64,000 nucleotides of DNA from Phytophthora colocasiae (Eukaryota; Oomycota; Peronosporomycetes; Peronosporales; Peronosporaceae), in contig JAGKQI010000090.1 of the NCBI GenBank assembly GCA_018806915.1, forward strand, positions 1,612,001 to 1,676,000. The letters are read 5' to 3'. Of this stretch, positions 10,286 to 20,173 are shown one piece after another. The notes beneath the pieces are model-generated. The model was not told where the DNA came from and did no database searches. It saw only the letters and a program-made list of their open reading frames with translations. Position numbers and translations under genes: made by a program. How positions within the stretch are numbered: the first letter of the stretch is position 1; the number at the start of each line of letters is the position of its first letter.

Positions 10286-11173
10286 CTAGATTCCTCCCTT
10301 CATGTACTGCTGCTGTTGTTGCTGTTGCGCGTCCTCGTTGACGATGTGAATATCATCGAGAGAATACTGGCACACAGGGTCCTTGGGCCCGTTGCTCAGA
10401 ACCATCGGCAGCGTCCCGCTCTTGTTAACACCATAAGAAGACGCACACTCTGTGAAGTTGTGGTCCCAGTTGCCTGGCTTGACGTAAATGTTGCGCAGTA
10501 CAGCTTGGTCTCCGAAGTTCCCATTCATCATGACAATGCTCGCATTAGGGAGGCGTCCATCTCGGACGACCTCACGCTCAGTCGTCTGGATGACCGACAG
10601 GTCTGCGTAGACATTGCTCACGTTCAGGAAGCGCTGACGAGGGTTGCTCTTGCAATTGCCACACGAACGGTACAGCTTGCCAAAGTCCTGCACGAAGAAG
10701 CCGTCCACGGTGACGGTGCCGTAGCCATTGTGCTGGATCACTTTGTCGTCCGCGTAGCGAGCTCCACCACCAATGACCCTGGACACACTGGAGACGTTTC
10801 CACCCTTGATACTCAGCGCGTCCTCGCACACGTCCTCCCACCACACGTTCTCGATCGTGCAGTCCGACATCTCGCAGTGTACGCCCTCCATTTGGTTCGT
10901 ACCAACGATGACGTTCTTGAGCGTACCACCTGGTTGGACGTCGAACACCGCATTTGACGATCCATTGCTCTCGGTTTGGCCGAGGCAGGTGATGTCCGAG
11001 CGGTCGTAAGTCTTCATGCCACCGTCGAACACTTCGCCCGACTTAACGACGTACACCTCAGCAAAACTGACGTTGCCTTGGCTGACTGGCCAGGAGCCAT
11101 CAGGGACTGGGGCGCTGAAGGCGACCGCGGCGCCTAGCACGAAAGTGGTAGCTGAACCGAGAAACTGGAGCAT
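10286..11173 (-). CDS. Secreted pectate lyase, PL3 family (copy B)
   Basis: 295 residues from the ATG at 11173. An open frame extends 45 codons further upstream, but that start would hide the signal peptide and lie beyond the Inr, so the internal Met is chosen. The signal peptide is MLQFLGSATTFVLGAAVAFS. The mature part carries the PL3 blocks NQMEGVHC, NVWWEDVCEDALS, GGGARYADDKVIQHNG and FGKLYRSCGNCKSN, predicting calcium-dependent beta-eliminative cleavage of pectate outside the cell. The protein ends in a run of Gln residues followed by YMKGGI, shared almost base for base with copy C. That marks B and C as a recent tandem duplication, with A older. Confidence 0.94.
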   Translation of the reverse strand: MLQFLGSATTFVLGAAVAFSAPVPDGSWPVSQGNVSFAEVYVVKSGEVFDGGMKTYDRSDITCLGQTESNGSSNAVFDVQPGGTLKNVIVGTNQMEGVHCEMSDCTIENVWWEDVCEDALSIKGGNVSSVSRVIGGGARYADDKVIQHNGYGTVTVDGFFVQDFGKLYRSCGNCKSNPRQRFLNVSNVYADLSVIQTTEREVVRDGRLPNASIVMMNGNFGDQAVLRNIYVKPGNWDHNFTECASSYGVNKSGTLPMVLSNGPKDPVCQYSLDDIHIVNEDAQQQQQQQYMKGGI

Positions 11174-11207
11174 CGAGTACAGGTAGGAGGTGTGCTTGTG
11201 TTGGGGG

Positions 11208-11225
11208 CGTGAAAACAAGAAATGA
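11208..11225 (-). promoter_or_regulatory. Inr/FPR-like core promoter of pectate lyase B
   Basis: The minus strand reads TCATTTCTTGTTTTCACG about 35 bp upstream of the chosen start, matching the initiator half well and the flanking half loosely. It supports the ATG at 11173 over the longer open frame. Confidence 0.65.
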
Positions 11226-11847
11226 AGGTTTGACACTGGACTTGTGAACAACGAGCCGGGTGCAGTAATCCTTGTAGACGTGACGCGAGGCGGCAAAGCG
11301 TTTACCACTCATCACGTCAATGGCGTTGGAATGCAACATCGAACCGATAGGCAGTGCCTATTAGGCACACCTGCTGGTAGAGCTGTTTCGGTACACAATT
11401 GGATAGACACCTCTATTATTTTCCATTGACAAGGAACTTGCAAAGTGCCACCAGTCAGTCGTATTCGAGCCGCAATCTGCTGCTGATAGGAGACCTTCCT
11501 AATACTGTAGTTGCAGCTTTACTTCAGTAGCGGGAAGGGGAACACACGATCACCTAGCAATGAAAGTCAAAATTCTGCACAAAGGTGCACGACAAAGTCA
11601 GTTGCTCTACATATATAGGACAAGTACATGTAGTTTTGTCGCTGTCGCAGTGGCACTGCGGCAATGCATGTGCTAATATCCCTCAATCCAGTCCATCGCA
11701 AGCCAAGTCAAGGTGCATTCGAAAAATGCACTGTACATGTACTACGTAGTACATTCTGAAGTACACCTCATGTACATTTATTAATAAAGATCAACACAAA
11801 TAAACTCGTCAGTGAAGAAATCGTTTTGCTACCCTTGAAGCTTAGAG
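11226..11847. other. Spacer between pectate lyases B and C
   Basis: No gene is recognised. Three TACATGTA-like palindromes occur near 11628, 11733 and 11770, the second inside a longer GTACATGTACTACGTAGTAC inverted stretch. Confidence 0.6.
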
Positions 11848-12729
11848 TTATATCCCGCCCTTCATGTACTGCTGCTGTTGTTGCTGTTGCGCGTCCTCGT
11901 TGACGATGTGAATATCATCGAGAGAATAATGGCACACAGGGTCCTTGGGCCCGTTGCTCACAATCACTGATTTCGACCCGCTCTTATTAACACCATAAGA
12001 AGACGCACACTCGGTGAAGTTGTACTTCCAGTTACCTGGCTTCACGTACATGTTGCGCAGCACGGCTTGGTCTCCGAAGTTTCCATTCATTATGACAATG
12101 CTCATATTTGGGATGATTCCATCTCGGATGACCCCACGATCAGCCTGGATGACCGACAGGTCCGCGTAGACATTGCTCACGTTAAGGAAGCGCTGACGAG
12201 GGTTGCTCTTGCAGTTACCACACGAACGGTACAGCTTGCCAAAGTCCTGCACGAAGAAGCCGTCCACGGTGACGGTGCCGTAGCCATTGTGCTGAATCAC
12301 TTTGTCGTCCGCGTAGCGAGCTCCACCACCGATGACCCTGGAAACACTGGAGGCGTTTCCACCCTTGATACTTAGCGCGTCCTCACACACATCCTCCCAC
12401 CACACGTTCTCGATCGTGCAGTCTGATCTGTTACAGTGCACGCCCTCCATTTGGTTCGTGCCAATGATGACGCTCTTGAGTGTGGCAAACGGCTCGACCA
12501 TAAATACTGCCGACGTTGCATTGCTCTCGTTCTGACCGTGGCATGTGATGTCCGAGCGGTCGTAAGTCTTCATGCCACCGTCGAACACTTCGCCCGACTT
12601 GACGACATACACCTCAGCGAAACTGACGTTGCCTTGACTGATAGACCAGGAGCCATCAGGGACAGGAGCACTAAAGGCGACTACAGCACCGAGCGCCAAA
12701 GCGACAGCCGAACCGAGCAGCTGGGGCAT
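11848..12729 (-). CDS. Secreted pectate lyase, PL3 family (copy C)
   Basis: 293 residues, signal peptide MPQLLGSAVALALGAVVAFS, mature N-terminus APVPDGSW as in copy B. All PL3 core blocks seen in copies A and B are present with no internal stop, including the NVWWEDVCEDALS segment and the paired-Cys FGKLYRSCGNCKSN segment. The expected activity is extracellular pectate cleavage. It ends in the same poly-Gln-YMKGGI tail as copy B, and much of the downstream half is nearly identical to B, while the segments after NQMEGVHC and around the IPNMSIV stretch differ. It is the most upstream member of the minus-strand tandem array, about 670 bp from copy B. Confidence 0.94.
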   Translation of the reverse strand: MPQLLGSAVALALGAVVAFSAPVPDGSWSISQGNVSFAEVYVVKSGEVFDGGMKTYDRSDITCHGQNESNATSAVFMVEPFATLKSVIIGTNQMEGVHCNRSDCTIENVWWEDVCEDALSIKGGNASSVSRVIGGGARYADDKVIQHNGYGTVTVDGFFVQDFGKLYRSCGNCKSNPRQRFLNVSNVYADLSVIQADRGVIRDGIIPNMSIVIMNGNFGDQAVLRNMYVKPGNWKYNFTECASSYGVNKSGSKSVIVSNGPKDPVCHYSLDDIHIVNEDAQQQQQQQYMKGGI

Positions 12730-12762
12730 CGAGGACAGGAAGGAGGTTGCTTAAGCTGGGGA

Positions 12763-12780
12763 CGAGAAAACGGGAAATGA
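12763..12780 (-). promoter_or_regulatory. Inr/FPR core promoter of pectate lyase C
   Basis: The minus strand reads TCATTTCCCGTTTTCTCG about 34 bp before the start codon, the same relative position and form as in copy B, so the promoter was duplicated with the gene. Confidence 0.65.
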
Positions 12781-12911
12781 GAGTAAAATCGATAAGACAT
12801 GGACAGTATATTGGTGATACATGTACTTGCCGCAGTATTCATATGGCCATGTTGCTTTAATCAACACAAGACAGCAAAGCGTTCGCCACGCATCACGTCA
12901 ATTATACGAGG

Positions 12912-12947
12912 ATCTGCGGCGCAGATTCTGACTCACAGTCTGTGAGT
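12912..12947. repeat. Two adjacent perfect palindromes
   Basis: ATCTGCGGCGCAGAT (12912-12926) and ACTCACAGTCTGTGAGT (12931-12947) are both perfect inverted repeats around a single central base, separated by four bases. They lie between the pectate lyase cluster and the transposon debris; they could be transposon termini or protein-binding sites. Confidence 0.7.
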
Positions 12948-13101
12948 GTCCAAAAGTGTACTGAAAACGCCCACACTATCCTCCCAGCACCCCAAAGGAA
13001 TCTAGCACCATGCAAATAAGCATCTTTGCACACAAATTCGGCCCACCACCACCACCAATTATCTGATAGCACACAATACATGCCAGTTTTGAAAACCGAT
13101 C

Positions 13102-13842
13102 GTACCGTAGTATCGGTGTCAAGTGTCACCCCCCTCGGGTCGCCAAATCAAATGATAAGGAAAAGTGCAAGGTGCTGGTTATGGATGGGACAACGATTGC
13201 GCTACTAATGCTGACTCTAATCTTTGTGAATGTGTCTATCAACGACGTCGTCGTCCCAGGAAACTTCTCCTGCGCTGTCATCTAGCCACGACAAAGCTTG
13301 TAAGGCATTAGCCAGCTCTTCGTCGATTTTGTCTGCCCCTACATCTTCGTTTGAAAAGTCCGTGCGCTCGTCGAACACGTCGGTAGCGTTTTAGTTGCGC
13401 AGTCTTAGTTTTAGCAGCCATTTCCAAAATGTCAACCTTCTTTGACTTCCAGCGTCTAATAACACGTGCTTTAGACTGATATGTCGTGCTAGCTGGGTCG
13501 ATTCCAGGCCACAACGTCCGAATCACGACCCGCATTTCTCGGGTTTCGTACAGACGGAGTGCAGCAGCCTTGAAAGCGAAAGTCTCCGACGTCAGCTTGA
13601 GCTGCGTAGGTTTCCGGCCTCCGCCTCGCCACGACACCCGCATTCGAGTCCTTGTTCGCCGGCTTCTTCTCTATTCTGCGGTTGTTCTGGTTATGCTGCA
13701 CTGGCTTCAAGGAACTCGGGGCTGACACTTAACAAAACGGTGCAAATCCTACTTGTCCAACCCCCAATACACAGCTTTCATTGGTCAATATAGGGGGGTG
13801 ACACTTGACAAATGCGGACACTTGACACCGATACTACGGTAC
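13102..13842. mobile_element. Inverted-repeat pair bounding 656 bp, probable MULE-related termini
   Basis: The left arm (13102-13135) and right arm (13792-13842) are exact inverted copies of a 34-bp sequence beginning GTACCGTAGTATCGG, except that the right arm holds an extra 17 bp made by duplicating its TGACACTTGAC motif. The spacer contains one minus-strand frame of 111 residues (13308-13643), basic and Trp/Arg-rich, unlike anything recognised. No target duplication was found, so it is unclear whether this is one small element or the facing ends of two. The right arm stops only 26 bp before the MULE transposase start at 13868 and may be that element's terminus. Confidence 0.6.
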
Positions 13843-13867
13843 CTCACCTGACGCCACCAGCCCCCTT

Positions 13868-15736
13868 ATGCCCCAACGACTTCCCTGGAAGATGCAAGCC
13901 CAAGGCTTGCCAACAAGTGACGCTGAAATGCTCCTGGAAGGCTTCAAAAACTTCAAGATTACCAAAAGCAAGCTCACAACTTGTGGCGTGTGCACCTTAC
14001 CAGCTCTCCATCAGATGCGCACCCAAGAGCTTGTGTGCGCCTGTTCGGCGTGTGCTAGCACTGAGATTGGTTTGGTGTGCCCGTGGCGTGGGAGAATTCG
14101 TACGTGCCAACTACTAAACATCGTGAACGTCGAAGACCTCAATACACACGCGACTTGCGTGATCCCACCGCGCCAGCCGAAGCTCACTAGCACGATGAAG
14201 GAGGTGGCTCGCGACTGGGCAGCTCAAGGGCTAAAACCTAAGAGGGTATGGAACGGCCTAATGACCAGATTCGATCTTTCTGAGAAGCAAATGCCGCCTC
14301 TAGAAACTGTGCAGCGCTTCGTGCACAATTTTGTAGCCGGTCATCTCGGCGGCAGCGACTTGATCTCCGTCATCAGACAAAAGGTGGCTGCAGCCGCCTT
14401 CACCGGAGAAGAAGATGAAACGAAGCCGTTCACACTCACGTTGCACACCGATGATAGTGGCAAGCCCATCATCGGCAACGGTATGGACGAAAATCCCTTT
14501 GTGCTGGGAATTTCAACAAAAAGTCTGCTACGAAACGCGGATCGCGATGCTGGCAGCTTTATCCTTCATCTAGACGCTACCTACAAGCTGGCCCAGAATG
14601 GATATCCCGTGGTGGTGGTTGGAGTGTCCGACCGCGCTCGACAATTTCACCTAGTTGCCATTTTCATTGTTTCACAGCAGAAACAACCTCAGTACGATGC
14701 TGTGCTGCAAATACTGTGTAATGCCTACAAGAATGTTGTTGGCAGGCCCTTGAAAGTGCGTTGGGTGATGGGGGATGCTGACAGCGCTCAGTGGAACGCT
14801 TTGAATGAAGTCTTTGGGGCAGTCGGGGAATTTCGCTTTTTGATGTGCTACTTTCATGTTGTAAAGAAAGTTTATGAGAAGACTCGGTCGCTGCCTTCAA
14901 ACTTGTCGGAGATGGTTCTCCGTCACATTCAGGAGCTACACTTTGCTCGTGATGAGACGGTCTATCTGAAACGCTTGGCTGAGGTTGAATCGGAGTGGGC
15001 CACGTTTTCCCCGCTAAAAAGCTTTTCCGCCTACTTCAAGCGTGTTTGGTTGAATGCCAGGCTCTGGAGGTGGCAAGCATTCCACACACCAAGCGGCTTT
15101 GCCACCACAAATAACCCATGTGAAACCTTCAACGCTGTGATTAAACGCGACGTCACCCTTCGCCGCAAGCTCAAGACTGGCATTCTAATTAAGCAGCTGA
15201 TGACGCTCTGTCGAAGCGAGAGTCTTCGGCCTCGGTTGTTTTCTACTACCCCAGCAATAGATGACAGGCTTGTGCGCCGAACTAAATCACTTGCACGTGA
15301 CGGACTTCTGCGGGAATATGTGCCACCACGCACTGCTATTTAGTTTCTGCTCAACACCACAGACGACAAGGCAAAGGGTGAGACTGTGAATGTAATTGCT
15401 CGTGCTGCATTGCGCAAGTTTGACGTTATCACACGACGTTCACGTGAGGACTTACCAGCTACAGCGCAACTCAACATTGGAACTGCACGAATGGAGACGC
15501 TCGACATGCCGACCAACGGGTGGGAGGTTGATATTGTAGCCCGAGTATGCCCCTGTGGATATTTCGGTAAGTTTGGAGCTTGCGTGCATCTCCTGTATGC
15601 CCTGGATGCTGTTGGCACCATCGACTACTCCGGTCGCGAGCAGCTCTACTACCGTGGAAGAAACAAGCGAAAGCGCGTAAGCACTCATCCTGCAGGGCGT
15701 CCTAGTAACAGTGGAGGCGCACTGGAGTACAGTTGA
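13868..15736 (+). pseudogene. MULE transposase with SWIM zinc finger, one in-frame stop
   Basis: One frame runs from the ATG at 13868 to 15736, interrupted only by a TAG at 15341-15343. Before the stop: a Cys-rich N-terminal segment (residues 40-80), then the MULE core with D236 (FILHLDATYK), D303 (VMGDADSAQWN), CYFHVVKKV and E419 (NNPCETFNAV). After the stop, in the same frame, the SWIM finger CPCGYFGKFGACVH and a basic GRPSN-type tail complete the usual family architecture. So a full-length transposase of about 622 codons is present with a single nonsense change. Either the copy died recently or the protein is made as a SWIM-less form. The inverted repeat ending at 13842 is probably its left terminus; no right terminus was identified. 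Confidence 0.85.
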
Positions 15737-16837
15737 TAGGATCAGATAACGAACGAAAAGCAATAGCAACACATTGGTTTCTTACCATCATCTCCAATAC
15801 CGCCGCGATGATGAGGCCAGCGCCATCTTTGACATTCCCTGGCCGCTATCACCACGACCAAACACTAGTGGCCAGAGGCCAGCTCCACAGCTTCTTCACG
15901 CGGCACTGCTACTTTGCACGTCCAACACCTCATCAGCACCACAGTCCCTTCACCGACCCACCCGCATCATCGCTCCAGCACCACGACTTGTTCGCTCGAC
16001 TAGCATCAGAGCACCTCAGCCACACGCGAAGACCAGGATTGACGGGAAAGCCGTACCGGGCTATGCACTGGGTGCCCGTTGCAGGTTTTGGGCGTTTTGT
16101 GCAGTTTTTTTGGGTGTTTTTGGTATTTTCTCGCAGATTCTGCGCCACGTACCTACAGGAAATGCCTTGCCCGATCACGGTTATTACTTCCTGCGCCGTG
16201 AGCGTACCATGTGAAACAGTGGCAGATACGACGCTATGGAAACTTTCATCAAAGTTGTCGCTTTGAAACACGTTTGTATTGTCTGTACAAGAGTGGACTA
16301 CCGGTAGCGCCACAGGAGTCCTAGTAGGTAACGAGTTCGGAAAAGACGTATGGTTCCGAGATCTTGGATTCGACGGTACCGGGGTTTACGGGTACTGTGC
16401 ATGGGATCTGCTACAATACCGGTATCATAATAGTACATGTAGTAGTATGAAATAATATACTGTAACATATTACTTGTAGTATACATTATACTGTATACTC
16501 CGTTTACTGCCAAAACGAGGCTAATACCAAATGTTGAGGCATTTTTGGTTTACTACCTGATTGAGGTCAAGAAGCTAGAATGGTTGGCTAGAGCAGTAAG
16601 TAAAGTTCGTTAGGGAGAAACTACCGTAATACACTTTGCAAGTTGCCAAACGGATAAAAGCTTCCTCTACGCTACGTGACATATACACCTCACATGTAAC
16701 ATGTCCAATGTAGCTAGACCAATGAAGAAGACTTACTTTTTATTGCAAGCTAAAACTTAGAACTTGAAACCACTTGACCAATTCGCCATTGTACGAGGAA
16801 TCAATGTTCAGGGGGGGGGAGAACTAACTTCAGTGGA
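15737..16837. other. Transposon-flanking DNA without a recognised gene
   Basis: Two overlapping open frames (15733-16266 and 15774-16214) exist but read as unstructured His/Pro/Ser strings and resemble no family I know. From about 16290 to 16520 the sequence is AT-rich with TACATGTA and several TATAC steps. A run of nine G lies near 16811. Confidence 0.5.
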
Positions 16838-17263
16838 TCAAAGGGTTTCAACGACTGCGGATGCATGAGAGTAGTATATATCGTTTCGGAGTCTCCATGT
16901 TGCGTTGAAAACGAAAGCAGTATGGACCCGCTCCAGCGTCTTATACTCTCCAGCTTGAGATCGCTCGGTTTCGGCATGTAGTAGCTGCCAATTTAATGCC
17001 GCAGAGAAAAATTTGCTCCATGGAGCCCAAAGCGATCGCCACATGCCATCTAGCCCTGGGCACGACAACAAGCAGTGCTTCTTTGCATCTGGAGACCAAG
17101 AAGGACTTTCATCTCGAATTCTTTGCGAGCATCTCGTGGTGGAGGTTTTGAACGAGAAAGCCCCCCCCAATTGCATGCCACCGGACAATGAGAGAGATTC
17201 ACGTACTTGTGTAGCCCAGAATCTGTTGGCATCGGAACTGTTACTCGGCGCTAGCGAAGCCAT
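16838..17263 (-). pseudogene. Remnant of a non-LTR retrotransposon polyprotein C-terminus
   Basis: A 141-residue frame resembling the zinc-binding tail that follows the reverse transcriptase in oomycete LINEs: a CFLSCP-like segment (HCLLSCPGLDGMWRSLWAPW), a spaced Trp pattern, and a closing FNATWRLRNDIYY block. There is no reverse transcriptase or endonuclease domain nearby and no poly(A) tail at the end, so it is a fragment at best. The assignment rests on pattern memory and not on a complete domain. Confidence 0.4.
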
Positions 17264-18209
17264 CCAAAATGACAGTGGTGATGTGATGCACAGAACGTTG
17301 AAGTGTGCCGCCGTTCAGACGACAACAACATCGTTTTATGCACTTTAAAACCTGTTGCAATGCATTGTTTTCAGTTCATTCGTTGATCAAGTTTGAGGAA
17401 TCAGGGCGGACGTGTCTCAGAGTCAAAAATACTCTACTAAAGCATAAACGTACAGTCATGGGTCTCATTTACGAGAGGGTGGACCATATCTAAACCCAAA
17501 ACTATTATGTTTCACAATTCATTCTCGATAATAATTTTCTTTCAAAACTATAGGTTGTACGCGGTTATAAGATTAACAAGAATTTGCACAATAGTTTCGT
17601 TCCGCAGGTTTGCGCCGCATGCTTGCTCGCCAACTTGACCGCAGATACACTGATCACAGGGATTCCTCGCTAGGAGCCCTAGCGTCGAGTTGAATTTGCT
17701 TGTGCATCATTCGCGGTCGGGCAAGTTACTTACTTCACCGATAAAATGGCTTCACCGTTAAATGGCTTCGAAGCGGAGGAAACGCGGTGAACGCATGTGA
17801 ATCTCACACACGTCGTCACGAAGTTGCCCACAGCAGGAGAACAGGATCAGGCCGATTGCGCTTCCGGTTCTCGAAGGCCACAGGAGGGGCGAGCATACGA
17901 GGTCCAAGTGCCGCCGCCGAAGTCATCCCTCCCGAATGGACACAAAACGCAAGTCCCTCTAAACAGTGTCGGCCAACTTTTCAGCCACATGACTGGAAGT
18001 TTGTATGCATGTCCCTTTTATACGTTGTAGTGGGTGGGGACGTGCGTCTGCGCCAAAGCGGCCAGCAGCTCAAATCTCGATTCCTCCACGTCGTCCACAG
18101 GTTCCGCAGCGGATTCAGGCAGCGGCAGCGTTCGGTTGTCGTCCCCCTTCCGCCACCTTCGGTCGCTTCGTCCCCCTTCGCGGCATTCGTCTTTTGCCCT
18201 AGTAAGGAA
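17264..18209. other. Spacer left of the hAT insertion
   Basis: No gene is supported. The last 400 bp are GC-rich with several overlapping open frames on both strands, none with family features. Because the hAT element landed at its right edge, this DNA was once continuous with the poly(A) polymerase leader starting at 23206. Confidence 0.55.
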
Positions 18210-18398
18210 GGAAATCTCACGCCCTGAACAAACCAAACCAAACCAAACCTTCTTCTTAATGAACCAAACCAGGGTAACGGAACGAACCGGTTCGAATGCG
18301 TTTTATGGTTCATTAGGAGTTTCAGAAAAAACTCCAAACCAAAGAGACAGAATCGTGCAAACCCCTCCACAGGTTCAAACCAGTAGGATCTGACGAAA

Positions 18399-19976
18399 AT
18401 GGAGACAACAAGCTCAGCATGCAGCGCGCTGGTGGTCTCTCACGACCGTCAAGGCCTAGAAACTATTGTGAATCCCGGTTGTATTGAGCGCCGCCAGCAG
18501 ATATTACTCCGAGAGGACATCGTTGTCAATGGAGCCGGAGTCGTAGAGCAGCTGGGGCATGCCTTACAAAATTCGCAAGTACGAACGGATGAGAAGCTTC
18601 TTGAAGTTGCTCAGTACGCTCACGATCACGCAATTCATACGGCTGCGGACACAGAGAAGCGCTTGGGGTCTCGTATAGGCAAGTACTTTGAAGATGTCCA
18701 AGTCCATTTGGAAGCGACAAACAAGATCCAAATCGATAGCCAAGCTGCTGAAACAAATGCACGTCTTGTTGGTGTCGTTCAAGATGTTCATGACCGCGTC
18801 GACACAAGTATGAAGACATCATTTGAGAAGTTTGCTATAGAGCTAGGTCAAAAGGTCAACACTACTTTGACGGCGATGGAGGGCGCGATAAATGAACACA
18901 AGAAAACACATGCTTCCGAATGTGAGTTGCGCCTCGGTGCAGCACTTAAATCGTCTCACGACGCTTTCGAGGCTGCTACGGACCTGCAAGCGGAGTGGAT
19001 TGAGAAGACTAAACGCCAAGCTGAAGAAGGCAGTAGAGGCAGAAAGTAAAAAGCTTCAACTCGCTCAGCAATCGCATTTGATCAAGCAAGAAAACATTTA
19101 CAGGGACAAGCTGCTAAACTGGCAAAATCACACGCCAGCAGTGTTGAGGAGCGCCTACAACAAAGAATCAATAGCGCGATGGATGCCGCTCGCCTACAGA
19201 CCCTCAGCAAGCTTGATGAACGCTTCGGTGACATGTCGAGTACATTGGAGTGTGACAAAGTGGCACTGAAACGAGAACTTCTTTGATGATATTCACAGCA
19301 ACAGAGTTAAACTTGAGGCAAAGATTCAATCGCAGCTCAGTGATTTTCAGGCCGCGTCTTCCAGAAGAAACTGCAAATTGCAGCATCAAATGGCTCAGCT
19401 AATTGCAGCTGCCGATCGCTTGAACACTCGCCTTTCGAGTATAGAAAATCAAGATGCACAAGAAATCAGTTTGCCTTGCAATAACACAGACACAGATGAT
19501 CTTACTATCGAAGTATTGGATCCAAAACCAGTGGACTGACTTCTCCGGCTACATCACCTATGGTAGACAACCATGTACCGAAAAGCGCTTCATCGTTGCA
19601 AGACGATCTACATCCAGTTACTTCATCATCCGCGGTAGACAACCAGGTATCGGAAAGTGATCCATCCTCGCAGGACGATCAGCATTTGTCAGAAGGACAG
19701 GTTGAGCTCCTACTCTGTGAAAATTCGGATAGCGGTGACACTGCCATACTAACGGCACTTAATCAGATCAACTTGGGAATACAGGCTCTTCTTCGAAAGC
19801 CACGGTCACCAACGATCCCATCACCAATCAAACACAGCACGGATAATAAAGCCTCACCGATTCCAAGCCGGATCGTCAAACAACGATCGGGTATCCCACG
19901 AAATACCGCTGTACCAATCCAACGAGCTGCTGGACTTCTAACTACAGCTAGAGAAGCAGCGATGAAACAAATCTAA
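18399..19976 (+). pseudogene. Coiled-coil accessory ORF of the hAT element, frameshifted
   Basis: The first 216 codons from the ATG at 18399 are open and rich in heptad-like Glu/Lys/Leu/Ala patterns. The coiled-coil character then continues in other frames: a LKKAVEAESKKLQLAQQ segment near 19030, SVEERLQQRINSAMD near 19140, KLEAKIQSQLSDFQAASS near 19310, and a Ser/Asp-rich tail at 19560-19976. At least four frameshifts or stops separate these pieces, so it is a decayed gene of about 520 codons. The function is unknown; its place inside the TIRs, tail to tail with the transposase, makes it a second gene of the element. Confidence 0.65.
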
Positions 19977-20173
19977 GTGCGAGCTTCGAAACGTGAAAAA
20001 GAATTACGGAAACGCAAACACTGAAGCAAGAAAGACTCGATAAGGGAGTATAAGCTGCAAACGCAACTTGTGCTTGGAAGCTTGAGGTTCGTGGTCAGCT
20101 CTAACATTGCAGTTGACATACATAATTTGATGTACGTGGTGGTTCAGAAAAAATAAAGAACACCAAATGCATT

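Noticed and set aside
15733..16266. 177-residue frame after the MULE transposase
   Set aside because: Two overlapping frames of equal quality, His/Pro/Ser-rich with no family features or promoter.
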